Assembly (NCBI GenBank): GCA_030918015.1
Contig: JAUPTP010000170.1
Span: 1-5,884 of the forward strand
Length of the DNA stretch: 5,884 nt
Direction: 5' to 3'
Source of the DNA: Pseudomonadota bacterium
GTDB lineage: Bacteria > Pseudomonadota > Gammaproteobacteria > Burkholderiales > Burkholderiaceae_C
The notes under the pieces were generated by a model. The model had not been told where the DNA came from. It searched no databases and was given only the letters and a program-made list of their open reading frames with translations. A program made the position numbers and the translations under genes. Shown one piece after another: positions 1 through 5,467 of this stretch (its first letter is position 1; every line of letters begins with the position of its first letter).

Positions 1-67
1 CGCGGGCGGGGAGGCGGCTTCGGCCTCGCCCTCGACGCCGTGCGGTGGCTCGTGCGCCTGCCACTGA
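1..67 (+). CDS. FmdB-family zinc ribbon protein, C-terminal end only
   Basis: Reading in frame from base 2 gives about 21 residues before a TGA at 65-67. They are rich in Ala, Gly, Ser and Pro and end in CGGSCACH. A low-complexity linker followed by a short Cys/His tail matches the C-terminus of many betaproteobacterial FmdB-type (CxxC-CxxC) zinc ribbon proteins. The zinc ribbon itself would be N-terminal and lies outside the window. The placement directly before a DUF502 gene and aspS is the usual neighbourhood of this family in Burkholderiales, which supports the call more than the short sequence does. The next gene starts 42 nt after the stop, so the two are probably cotranscribed. The cellular role of the family is not established. 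Only the tail is visible, so another Cys-rich tail protein cannot be excluded. Confidence 0.68.
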   Translation, partial: AGGEAASASPSTPCGGSCACH

Positions 68-109
68 TCCTGCCCTGCCGAATCCCGAGCCGCTCCTGAT
101 CGGACTGCC

Positions 110-751
110 GTGAAGAAATACATCATCGCCGGCCTGCTGGTCTGGCTGCCGCTGGCCATCACCATCTGGGTCCTGCTGTGGGTCCTGGGGCTGATGGACG
201 GCGTGTTCCAGGCCCTGCTGGGCGCCGCCACCGCGGTGCTGCCCGCCAGCGCGCACGCACTGCTGGGCCGGCTGTCCGACATCCCCGGCCTGGGCGTGCT
301 CACGCTGCTGACGATGATGCTGCTGACCGGCGTGTTCGTGGCGAACATCGTCGGCCAGTGGTGGCTGCGGCAGTGGGACCGCATCCTGTCGAACATCCCG
401 ATCGTCAAGTCGATCTACACCTCGGTCAAGCAGGTCTCCGACACGCTGTTCTCCAGCAGCGGTCAGGCCTTCCGCGAGGCGGTGCTGGTCGAGTACCCGC
501 GCCGCGACTGCTGGACGATCGCCTTCGTCACCGGCCGCCCCTCGGGCGAGGTGGCCGCGCGCCTGGGCGATGTGGCCGGCACGGCGGGCGAGTTCGTCAG
601 CCTCTATGTGCCGACGACGCCCAACCCCACCTCGGGCTTCTTCCTGATGGCGCCGCGCGCCGACGTGCGCCCGCTGGGCATGAGCGTCGACGAGGCGCTC
701 AAATACATCATCTCGATGGGGGTCGTCGCCCCGCCGAGCACCCCCCACTGA
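110..751 (+). CDS. DUF502 family membrane protein
   Basis: A 213-residue protein with two hydrophobic segments, about residues 4-28 and 57-82, that should span the inner membrane. A more polar C-terminal domain follows (about 90-213). Family-typical stretches are [19 protein letters not shown] (96-114), [12 protein letters not shown] (167-178) and [15 protein letters not shown] (191-205). DUF502 proteins are widespread in bacteria and related to plant LIKE-COV proteins; their biochemical function is unknown. The start is GTG at 110. It is the only plausible start, because the same frame is closed by the upstream gene's stop at 65-67 and has no other ATG or GTG in between. No strong Shine-Dalgarno is visible (only a CGGA-like match), so translation may be weak or helped by ribosomes leaving the upstream gene. 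aspS starts 19 nt after its stop, consistent with an operon. Confidence 0.9.
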   Translation: MKKYIIAGLLVWLPLAITIWVLLWVLGLMDGVFQALLGAATAVLPASAHALLGRLSDIPGLGVLTLLTMMLLTGVFVANIVGQWWLRQWDRILSNIPIVKSIYTSVKQVSDTLFSSSGQAFREAVLVEYPRRDCWTIAFVTGRPSGEVAARLGDVAGTAGEFVSLYVPTTPNPTSGFFLMAPRADVRPLGMSVDEALKYIISMGVVAPPSTPH

Positions 752-770
752 GTTCCAGAAAGTCACCACC

Positions 771-2573
771 ATGCGCACCTGCTACGCAGGCCAGGTCAGC
801 GAAGCGCTGACCGGCCAGACCGTCACCCTCATGGGCTGGGCCCACCGTCGTCGCGATCACGGCGGCGTGATCTTCGTCGACCTGCGCGACCGCGAGGGCC
901 TGGTCCAGGTCGTCTGCGATCCGGACCGTCCGGACATGTTCAAGACCGCCGAGAGCGTGCGGGGCGAGTTCTGCCTGAAGGTGACGGGCCTGGTGCGCGC
1001 GCGCCCGGCCGGCACCGAGAACGCCAACCTGGTCAGCGGCAAGGTCGAGGTGCTGTGCCACACCCTCGAGGTGCTGAACCCGTCGGTCACGCCGCCGTTC
1101 CAGCTCGACGACGACAACCTGTCGGAGACCACGCGCCTGACGCACCGCGTGCTGGACCTGCGCCGCCCGGCGATGCAGAAGAACCTGATGCTGCGCTACA
1201 AGGTGGCGATGGAGGTGCGCAAGTTCCTCGACGAGAACGGCTTCATCGACGTCGAGACGCCGATGCTGACCAAGTCGACCCCGGAAGGCGCGCGCGACTA
1301 TCTGGTGCCCAGCCGCGTGCACGACGGCCACTTCTTCGCGCTCCCGCAGTCGCCCCAGCTGTTCAAGCAGCTGCTGATGGTGGCCGGCTTCGACCGCTAC
1401 TACCAGATCACCAAGTGCTTCCGTGACGAGGACCTGCGCGCCGACCGCCAGCCCGAGTTCACGCAGATCGACATCGAGACCTCGTTCCTGGGCGAAGAGG
1501 ACATCCGCTCGATGTTCGAGGGCATGATCCGCCATGTCTTCCGCAAGACGATGAACGTCGAGCTGGGCGACTACCCCGTCATGCCCTACAGCGAGGCGAT
1601 GCACCGCTTCGGCTCGGACAAGCCGGACCTGCGCGTCAAGCTCGAGTTCACCGAGCTGACCGACGTGATGGGCACGGTCGACTTCAAGGTCTTCTCGACC
1701 CCGGCCACCACCAAGGGCGGCCGCGTGGTCGCGCTGCGCGTGCCGGGTGGCGGCGCGATGAGCCGCGGCGAGATCGACGGCTATACCGAGTTCGTCAAGA
1801 TCTACGGCGCCAAGGGCCTGGCCTGGATCAAGGTCAACGACGTCGCCAAGGGCCGCGAGGGCCTGCAGTCGCCGATCGTCAAGAACCTGCACGACCAGGC
1901 GCTCAGCGACATCCTGAGCCGCACCGGCGCGCAGAGCGGCGACCTGCTGTTCTTCGGCGCCGACAAGCTCAAGGTGGTCAACGACTCGATCGGCGCGCTG
2001 CGCCTGAAGATCGGCCACAGCGAGTTCGGCAAGAAGACGGGCCTGTTCGAGGACCGCTGGGCGCCGCTGTGGGTGGTCGACTTCCCCATGTTCGAGTTCG
2101 ACGAGGACGAGAACCGCTGGAACGCCTGCCACCACCCGTTCACCAGCCCGAAGGACGGCCACGAGGACCTGATGGACACCGATCCGGGCGCCTGCGTGGC
2201 CAAGGCCTACGACATGGTGCTCAACGGCTGGGAGCTGGGCGGCGGCTCGGTGCGGATCCACCGCGCCGAGGTGCAGGCCAAGGTGTTCTCGGCGCTGAAC
2301 ATCAGCGCGGAAGACCAGCGCATCAAGTTCGGCTTCCTGCTGGACGCGCTGCAGTACGGCGCGCCGCCGCACGGGGGTCTCGCCTTCGGTCTGGACCGCC
2401 TGATCACGCTGATGACCAAGGCCGAGTCGATCCGCGACGTCATCGCCTTCCCGAAGACCCAGCGTGCGCAGTGCCTGCTGACCGGCGCACCGTCGATGGT
2501 CGACGAGAAGCAGCTGCGCGAGCTGCACATCCGTCTGCGCAACGCGCAGGCGGCGCAGGCTCAGCAGGGCTGA
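771..2573 (+). CDS. aspS: Aspartyl-tRNA synthetase (bacterial type, probably Asp/Asn non-discriminating)
   Basis: A 600-residue class IIb aminoacyl-tRNA synthetase that attaches aspartate to tRNA in the cytoplasm. The length fits the bacterial family (about 590 residues). In order it has an N-terminal OB-fold anticodon-binding domain (about 1-110, with [18 protein letters not shown] near 26-43); class II motif 1 around VETPMLTK (161-168) and [12 protein letters not shown] (171-182); the aspartate/ATP-site stretch QSPQLFKQ (193-200); motif 2 [10 protein letters not shown] (217-226); a GAD-type insertion domain (roughly 300-410); HHPFTSPKD (454-462); [10 protein letters not shown] (488-497); and motif 3 GLAFGLDRL (536-544) with its ATP-binding Arg543. 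All expected catalytic residues are present. His30 and Gly81 match positions linked to relaxed tRNA specificity in Pseudomonas aeruginosa AspRS, where E. coli has Leu at the first. The ATG at 771 gives an N-terminus (MRTCYAGQ) that aligns with E. coli MRTEYCGQ; a weak AGAAAG lies upstream at 757-762. Confidence 0.98.
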   Translation: MRTCYAGQVSEALTGQTVTLMGWAHRRRDHGGVIFVDLRDREGLVQVVCDPDRPDMFKTAESVRGEFCLKVTGLVRARPAGTENANLVSGKVEVLCHTLEVLNPSVTPPFQLDDDNLSETTRLTHRVLDLRRPAMQKNLMLRYKVAMEVRKFLDENGFIDVETPMLTKSTPEGARDYLVPSRVHDGHFFALPQSPQLFKQLLMVAGFDRYYQITKCFRDEDLRADRQPEFTQIDIETSFLGEEDIRSMFEGMIRHVFRKTMNVELGDYPVMPYSEAMHRFGSDKPDLRVKLEFTELTDVMGTVDFKVFSTPATTKGGRVVALRVPGGGAMSRGEIDGYTEFVKIYGAKGLAWIKVNDVAKGREGLQSPIVKNLHDQALSDILSRTGAQSGDLLFFGADKLKVVNDSIGALRLKIGHSEFGKKTGLFEDRWAPLWVVDFPMFEFDEDENRWNACHHPFTSPKDGHEDLMDTDPGACVAKAYDMVLNGWELGGGSVRIHRAEVQAKVFSALNISAEDQRIKFGFLLDALQYGAPPHGGLAFGLDRLITLMTKAESIRDVIAFPKTQRAQCLLTGAPSMVDEKQLRELHIRLRNAQAAQAQQG

Positions 2574-2580
2574 GCGGCGC

Positions 2581-2597
2581 GGGGCCGCACCGGCCCC
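2581..2597 (+). repeat. GC hairpin just after aspS
   Basis: GGGGCCG (2581-2587) and CGGCCCC (2591-2597) are perfect inverted repeats with a 3-nt loop, starting 7 nt after the aspS stop. No T-run follows, so it is not an intrinsic terminator by itself. It may stabilise the aspS mRNA 3' end or add to the terminator 11 nt further on. In DNA this GC-rich, short GC hairpins also arise by chance. Confidence 0.45.
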
Positions 2598-2608
2598 CGG
2601 CATGCGAC

Positions 2609-2633
2609 AAGGCGTCCCGCGGGGCGCCTTTTT
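2609..2633 (+). terminator. Rho-independent terminator of the aspS unit
   Basis: AAGGCGTCC (2609-2617) pairs with GGGCGCCTT (2622-2630) around a CGCG loop, giving nine pairs with one G-U. A T-run at 2629-2633 finishes the signal. It begins 35 nt after the aspS stop, and the next gene on this strand starts about 160 nt later. This is the classic intrinsic terminator layout, and it separates the fmdB-DUF502-aspS unit from the nudB-ybhP-clsB unit. Confidence 0.85.
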
Positions 2634-2642
2634 CATGCGCCA

Positions 2643-2678
2643 CGGGGACTGTGGAAAGCGTTGTCCCCGCGGACGGGG
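2643..2678 (+). repeat. Overlapping inverted repeats with alternative pairing
   Basis: CGGGGAC (2643-2649) is perfectly complementary to GTCCCCG (2663-2669), with a 13-nt loop. The second arm can instead pair with CGGGG at 2674-2678, giving five pairs around a 4-nt loop. The two hairpins exclude each other. The segment lies in the gene-free stretch between the aspS terminator and nudB. If it is transcribed it could form an RNA switch-like structure, but no promoter upstream of it is evident and chance is possible at this GC content. Confidence 0.35.
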
Positions 2679-2735
2679 CCGAAGGACCAGCGCGGCGGAG
2701 CGTATCCCGCACCCGTCCTGGCCGTGCAGATGTCG

Positions 2736-2753
2736 CCAGGGTGTCGTCCCTGG
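2736..2753. repeat. Perfect 6-6-6 inverted repeat upstream of nudB
   Basis: CCAGGG (2736-2741) and CCCTGG (2748-2753) form a perfect dyad with a 6-nt spacer, ending 40 nt before the chosen nudB start. If transcription begins near the ATG, the dyad lies at about -57 to -40, a common position for an activator or repressor site. It could also be a plain RNA hairpin. I do not recognise it as the site of any named regulator. Confidence 0.35.
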
Positions 2754-2780
2754 TACGGTTCCGTCTTCCCGGCTTGCCGC

Positions 2781-2786
2781 TATGCT
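2781..2786 (+). promoter_or_regulatory. Possible -10 element for the nudB unit
   Basis: TATGCT matches the sigma-70 -10 consensus at four of six bases, including the important first two and the last. It ends 7 nt before the ATG at 2794, so transcription would begin at or next to the start codon. No good -35 hexamer stands at the right distance (TTCCGT at 2759-2764 is poor), so the promoter would be weak or activator-dependent. Some promoter is expected here, because a strong terminator isolates nudB from aspS. Confidence 0.3.
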
Positions 2787-2793
2787 TGTCCGC

Positions 2794-3300
2794 ATGACGA
2801 CGATGACCCAGGCGACGGCGCAGACGCAGCCCCGGCCGCCGAAGATTCCTGAATCGGTGCTGGTCGTGATCCACACGCCGGCCCTTGACGTGCTGCTGAT
2901 CGAGCGGGCCGACCGCCCCGGCTTCTGGCAGAGCGTCACCGGCTCGAAGGACTTTCTCGAGGAGCCGCCGCACGAGACGGCCATGCGCGAGGTGCGCGAG
3001 GAGACCGGCATCGTGGTCGGCTCACCCGAGGTGCCGGCCGAGGCGCTGCTCGACTGGAATCTGCGCAATGTCTACGAGATCTACCCGGTCTGGCGCCACC
3101 GCTACGCGCCGGGGGTGACCCACAACACCGAGCATGTCTTCGGCCTGAGGGTGCCGGTGGGCACGCCGGTGCGGCTGGCGCCGCGCGAGCATCTGGCCCA
3201 TGTCTGGCTGCCCTGGCGCGAGGCGGCCGACCGCTGCTTCTCGCCCAGCAATGCCGAGGCCATCCTGCAGCTCGGGCAGCGCGCGGGAGTCGCAGGATGA
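2794..3300 (+). CDS. nudB: Dihydroneopterin triphosphate diphosphatase (Nudix hydrolase NudB)
   Basis: A 168-residue Nudix hydrolase that should convert dihydroneopterin triphosphate to the monophosphate plus pyrophosphate, an early step of folate synthesis in the cytoplasm. The core matches E. coli NudB: SVLVVIHT (21-28), FWQSVTGS (44-51), the Nudix box from Gly50 to Ile73 with the metal-binding REVREE (65-70), and RHRYAPGVTHNTEH (101-114), which is diagnostic for this subfamily. The Nudix box has six rather than five residues between its first Gly and Glu. The start is uncertain. In-frame ATGs lie at 2782, 2794 and 2803, none with a visible Shine-Dalgarno. I chose 2794 because it gives a normal length and follows a possible -10 element at a distance suiting a leaderless transcript. 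A farther in-frame ATG at 2602 lies before the terminator and encodes Arg/Cys-rich sequence unlike the family. The stop overlaps the next start. Confidence 0.9.
   Translation: MTTMTQATAQTQPRPPKIPESVLVVIHTPALDVLLIERADRPGFWQSVTGSKDFLEEPPHETAMREVREETGIVVGSPEVPAEALLDWNLRNVYEIYPVWRHRYAPGVTHNTEHVFGLRVPVGTPVRLAPREHLAHVWLPWREAADRCFSPSNAEAILQLGQRAGVAG
3285..3289 (+). promoter_or_regulatory. Shine-Dalgarno for the YbhP-like gene
   Basis: GGGAG lies 7 nt before the ATG at 3297, inside the end of nudB. It supports 3297 as the start and makes the ATGA overlap with nudB a true coupled start. It is the clearest ribosome binding site in the window. Confidence 0.5.
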
Positions 3301-4115
3301 AGACCCGATCGCTGCCGGCGGCGCCCTGGCATCCGACCGGCGGGGTGGTCGAGCGGCACGGCGTGCTGCGGGTGGCGACCTACAACATCCACAAGGGCGT
3401 GCGCGGTCTGGGCCCCGGGCGCCGGCTGGAGATCCACAACCTGGGTGCCGGCGTGGCGGCGCTGGATGCCGATCTGGTCTTCCTGCAGGAGGTGCGGCTG
3501 TTCCACCATGGCGACGCCCGCCGCTTCGACCACACCTGGTTCGGCTGGCCGGAGCAGGGGCAGGCGGAGTTCCTCGCGCCTTCGGGCTACGAGGCGGCCT
3601 ACCGCACCAATGCGGTCACCCGCGACGGCGAGCACGGCAACGCGCTGCTGTCGCGCTGGCCGGTGGGCGACATCGCGCATGCCGACGTGTCCGACCACCG
3701 CTTCGAGCAGCGTGGCCTGCTGCATGTGCGGGTGCACTGGCAGGGCACCGAGCTGCATGCGATCGTGGCGCATTTCGGCCTGATCCATGCGAGCCGGGTG
3801 CGCCAGGCCCGGCGCCTGGGCCAGTACGTGAACGAGTGCATCCCGGCCGAGGCACCGGTGATCGTGGCGGGCGACTTCAACGACTGGGGCGAGCGGCTCG
3901 ATCCGCTGTTCGGCGCCGCGGGCCTGGTGCGATCCTGCCCGCCCGAGGGGCCGTCGCGCGCGCTGCGCACCTTTCCCTCGCGCATGCCGCTGTTCTCGCT
4001 CGACCGCGCCTACACCCGCGGCCTGCGCTGCCGCACGATGTCGGTGCCGCGCGGTCCGGCCTGGGTGCGCATGTCCGACCACCTGCCGCTGCTGGTGGAG
4101 CTGGAGCTGGCCTGA
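3297..4115 (+). CDS. ybhP: Endonuclease/exonuclease/phosphatase superfamily protein, YbhP-like
   Basis: A 272-residue protein of the EEP (DNase I-like) superfamily. Metal-dependent phosphoesterase motifs appear in order: TYNIHKG (28-34, Asn30), LQEV (63-66, Glu65), HGNALLSR (113-120), HFGLIH (159-164), AGDFNDW (191-197, Asp193 and Asn195), LDRAYT (235-240) and SDHLPL (260-265, Asp261 and His262). The full catalytic set is present, so it should be an active phosphoesterase. Stretches such as RTNAVTRDGEHGNALLSR and LRTFPSRMPLFSLDR resemble E. coli YbhP closely. The substrate of YbhP is not known to me; nucleic acid or a phospholipid/phosphoinositide-like phosphoester are family possibilities. 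The ATG overlaps the nudB stop (ATGA) and clsB follows after 2 nt, repeating the ybhP-clsB order of E. coli, so a role linked to ClsB is a fair inference. No signal peptide or membrane span is evident. Confidence 0.92.
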   Translation: MKTRSLPAAPWHPTGGVVERHGVLRVATYNIHKGVRGLGPGRRLEIHNLGAGVAALDADLVFLQEVRLFHHGDARRFDHTWFGWPEQGQAEFLAPSGYEAAYRTNAVTRDGEHGNALLSRWPVGDIAHADVSDHRFEQRGLLHVRVHWQGTELHAIVAHFGLIHASRVRQARRLGQYVNECIPAEAPVIVAGDFNDWGERLDPLFGAAGLVRSCPPEGPSRALRTFPSRMPLFSLDRAYTRGLRCRTMSVPRGPAWVRMSDHLPLLVELELA

Positions 4116-4117
4116 CG

Positions 4118-5437
4118 ATGCGCGAAGGACCGTCGTGGCTCGACGAGACCGGGGCGACCCGGTCGCCCGAGGCCTGGTCCTGGTACCTGGTGCCGCGCCC
4201 GATCTTCCGCGGCGGCAACCAGACCGAGCTGCTGCGCGGCGGGCAGGCGCTGTTTCCGGCCATGGCGCGGGCCATCGCCCGGGCGCGCCACGAGATCTGG
4301 CTGGCCACCTACATCTTCCACGACGACGAGGCCACGCGCGTGGTCGAGCAGGCCCTGGCGCATGCGGTGCGGCGCGGCGTGCGGGTGAGGCTGGTCATCG
4401 ACGGCTTCGGCTCGCACGGCAGCCTGTCGGTGATCGAGCCGCGCCTGCGCGCGGCCGGCATCGCGGTGGCGGTGTTCCGGCCGCTGTCGCGCTGGACGCA
4501 CTGGCTGCAGCCCGGCCAGCTGCGCCGGCTGCACATGAAGCTGTGCGTGGTCGACGGCGAGCACGGCTTCGTCGGCGGCATCAACCTGATCGACGATCAC
4601 CTCGATCTGCACCACGGCCGCACCGAACTGCCGCGGCTGGACTTCGCGGTGCAGGTGCGCGGTCCGGTGGTGCCCTTCATGGAGCAGGCGGTGCGGGCGA
4701 TGTGGTCACGCGCCTGGTTCGGGCGCGACTGGCAGCAGGAGCTGCGCTCGCTGCTGCTGACCGAGCATCCGGTCAAGCGCATGCGGGCGCTGGTGCGCCA
4801 GATGCGGCTCACGCGGCGCAGCCAGCGCCAGCCGGCGCTGCTCGAGGAGCCGTTCGAGCCGGTGCAGGCCGCCTTCGTCGTGCGCGACAACATCCGCCAG
4901 CGCCGCACGATCGAGCGTGTCTACATCGACGCGATCCGCCAGGCGCGCGAGCGCATCTGGCTGATTTCGCCGTATTTCTATCCGGGGCAGGACTTCCGTC
5001 GGGCGCTGTGCCGGGCCGCGCGCCGCGGGGTGCAGGTGCGGCTGCTGATGCAGGGCAAGCCGGACTACCGCATCGCGGCGATGGCCGCGCGGGTGCTCTA
5101 CGACGAGCTGCTGGCCTGCGGCGTCGAGATCCACGAGTACACGCCGGCCTTCCTGCATGCCAAGGTGATGCTGGTCGATGACGGCTGGGCCACGGTGGGC
5201 TCGTCCAACATCGATCCGATCTCGCTGCTGCTCAATCTCGAGGCCAACCTGATCGTGCGCGACGAGGCCTTCGGCGCCGATCTGGCGCGCGAGATCGGCC
5301 AGGCGATCGCGGTGTCTGCGCCGGTCACGCCGCAGCACACCCGCCGGGGGCGCTGGCTGGTGTGGGGCCAGCGCGCGCTGGTGGCCTGGATCGCCCATGT
5401 CTACCTGAGGATCGCGGGCGTGACGGGCCGCTACTGA
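4118..5437 (+). CDS. clsB: Cardiolipin synthase B (phospholipase D superfamily)
   Basis: A 439-residue phospholipase D family protein with two HKD motifs. HMKLCVVD (139-146) has His139, Lys141 and Asp146, followed by GFVGGINLIDDH. HAKVMLVD (347-354) has His347, Lys349 and Asp354, followed by ATVGSSNIDP. Both catalytic sites are intact. Such enzymes join phospholipids into cardiolipin at the inner membrane; E. coli ClsB can use phosphatidylethanolamine as phosphatidyl donor or acceptor. As in ClsB, and unlike ClsA, there is no N-terminal pair of transmembrane helices. The mildly hydrophobic C-terminal stretch near 413-432 and the Arg-rich linker (about 220-237) could aid membrane contact. The ATG at 4118 lies 2 nt after the ybhP stop; GGAG at 4103-4106 is a rather distant ribosome site. 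The reading frame stays open far upstream, but that part overlaps ybhP and is Arg/Pro/Ala-rich, so it was excluded. E. coli ClsB is slightly shorter (about 413 residues). Confidence 0.95.
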   Translation: MREGPSWLDETGATRSPEAWSWYLVPRPIFRGGNQTELLRGGQALFPAMARAIARARHEIWLATYIFHDDEATRVVEQALAHAVRRGVRVRLVIDGFGSHGSLSVIEPRLRAAGIAVAVFRPLSRWTHWLQPGQLRRLHMKLCVVDGEHGFVGGINLIDDHLDLHHGRTELPRLDFAVQVRGPVVPFMEQAVRAMWSRAWFGRDWQQELRSLLLTEHPVKRMRALVRQMRLTRRSQRQPALLEEPFEPVQAAFVVRDNIRQRRTIERVYIDAIRQARERIWLISPYFYPGQDFRRALCRAARRGVQVRLLMQGKPDYRIAAMAARVLYDELLACGVEIHEYTPAFLHAKVMLVDDGWATVGSSNIDPISLLLNLEANLIVRDEAFGADLAREIGQAIAVSAPVTPQHTRRGRWLVWGQRALVAWIAHVYLRIAGVTGRY

Positions 5438-5467
5438 CGCGGCCGGGCCGGGTCGGGCCGCGCTCAG
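5434..5467. terminator. Hairpin shared by convergent clsB and htpX, including both stop codons
   Basis: CTGACGCGGCC (5434-5444) pairs with GGCCGCG-C-TCAG (5456-5467). The result is an 11-pair stem with a single bulged C at 5463 and an 11-nt loop. The clsB stop TGA (5435-5437) pairs with the TCA (5464-5466) that encodes the htpX stop on the other strand. Being nearly symmetric, it could form in transcripts from either direction and act as a bidirectional 3' end. There is no T-run on either side, so it would be a weak intrinsic terminator or an mRNA end-protecting structure. Confidence 0.45.

Larger units (their letters stand above)
2634..2793. other. Gene-free stretch upstream of nudB
   Basis: Between the aspS terminator and the chosen nudB start I find no convincing gene, tRNA or known RNA family. 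It holds the overlapping inverted repeats at 2643-2678, the dyad at 2736-2753 and a weak -10-like TATGCT at 2781. Open frames crossing it are Arg/Pro-rich and look like by-products of high GC. It most likely serves as the promoter region of the nudB-ybhP-clsB unit. Confidence 0.55.

Noticed and set aside
2751..2785. Possible sigma-54 promoter around TGGTACG
   Set aside because: TGGTACG resembles the -24 element, but no TTGC-type -12 element stands at the needed spacing.
2602..2793. In-frame extension of nudB to the ATG at 2602
   Set aside because: The start lies 7 nt before the aspS terminator stem and the extension is Arg/Cys/Pro-rich, unlike any NudB N-terminus.
708..3068. Minus-strand open frame of 786 codons opposite aspS and nudB
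   Set aside because: It runs antisense to two confidently identified genes and crosses a terminator. Its translation is His/Arg/Ala/Val/Leu-rich with no domain. Long antisense open frames are common in high-GC DNA.
3102..4082. Minus-strand open frame of 326 codons opposite ybhP
   Set aside because: It mirrors the codon pattern of ybhP, has no recognisable motif and has no separate promoter or ribosome site that I can see.
3200..4117. Upstream extension of the clsB frame to an ATG at 3200
   Set aside because: It overlaps all of ybhP in another frame and is Arg/Pro/Gly/Ala-rich without motifs. clsB-like sequence begins after 4118, next to the ybhP stop.
4706..5398. Minus-strand open frame opposite the second half of clsB
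   Set aside because: Antisense by-product of high GC; the composition is His/Arg/Gln-rich and the plus strand encodes an intact HKD enzyme.
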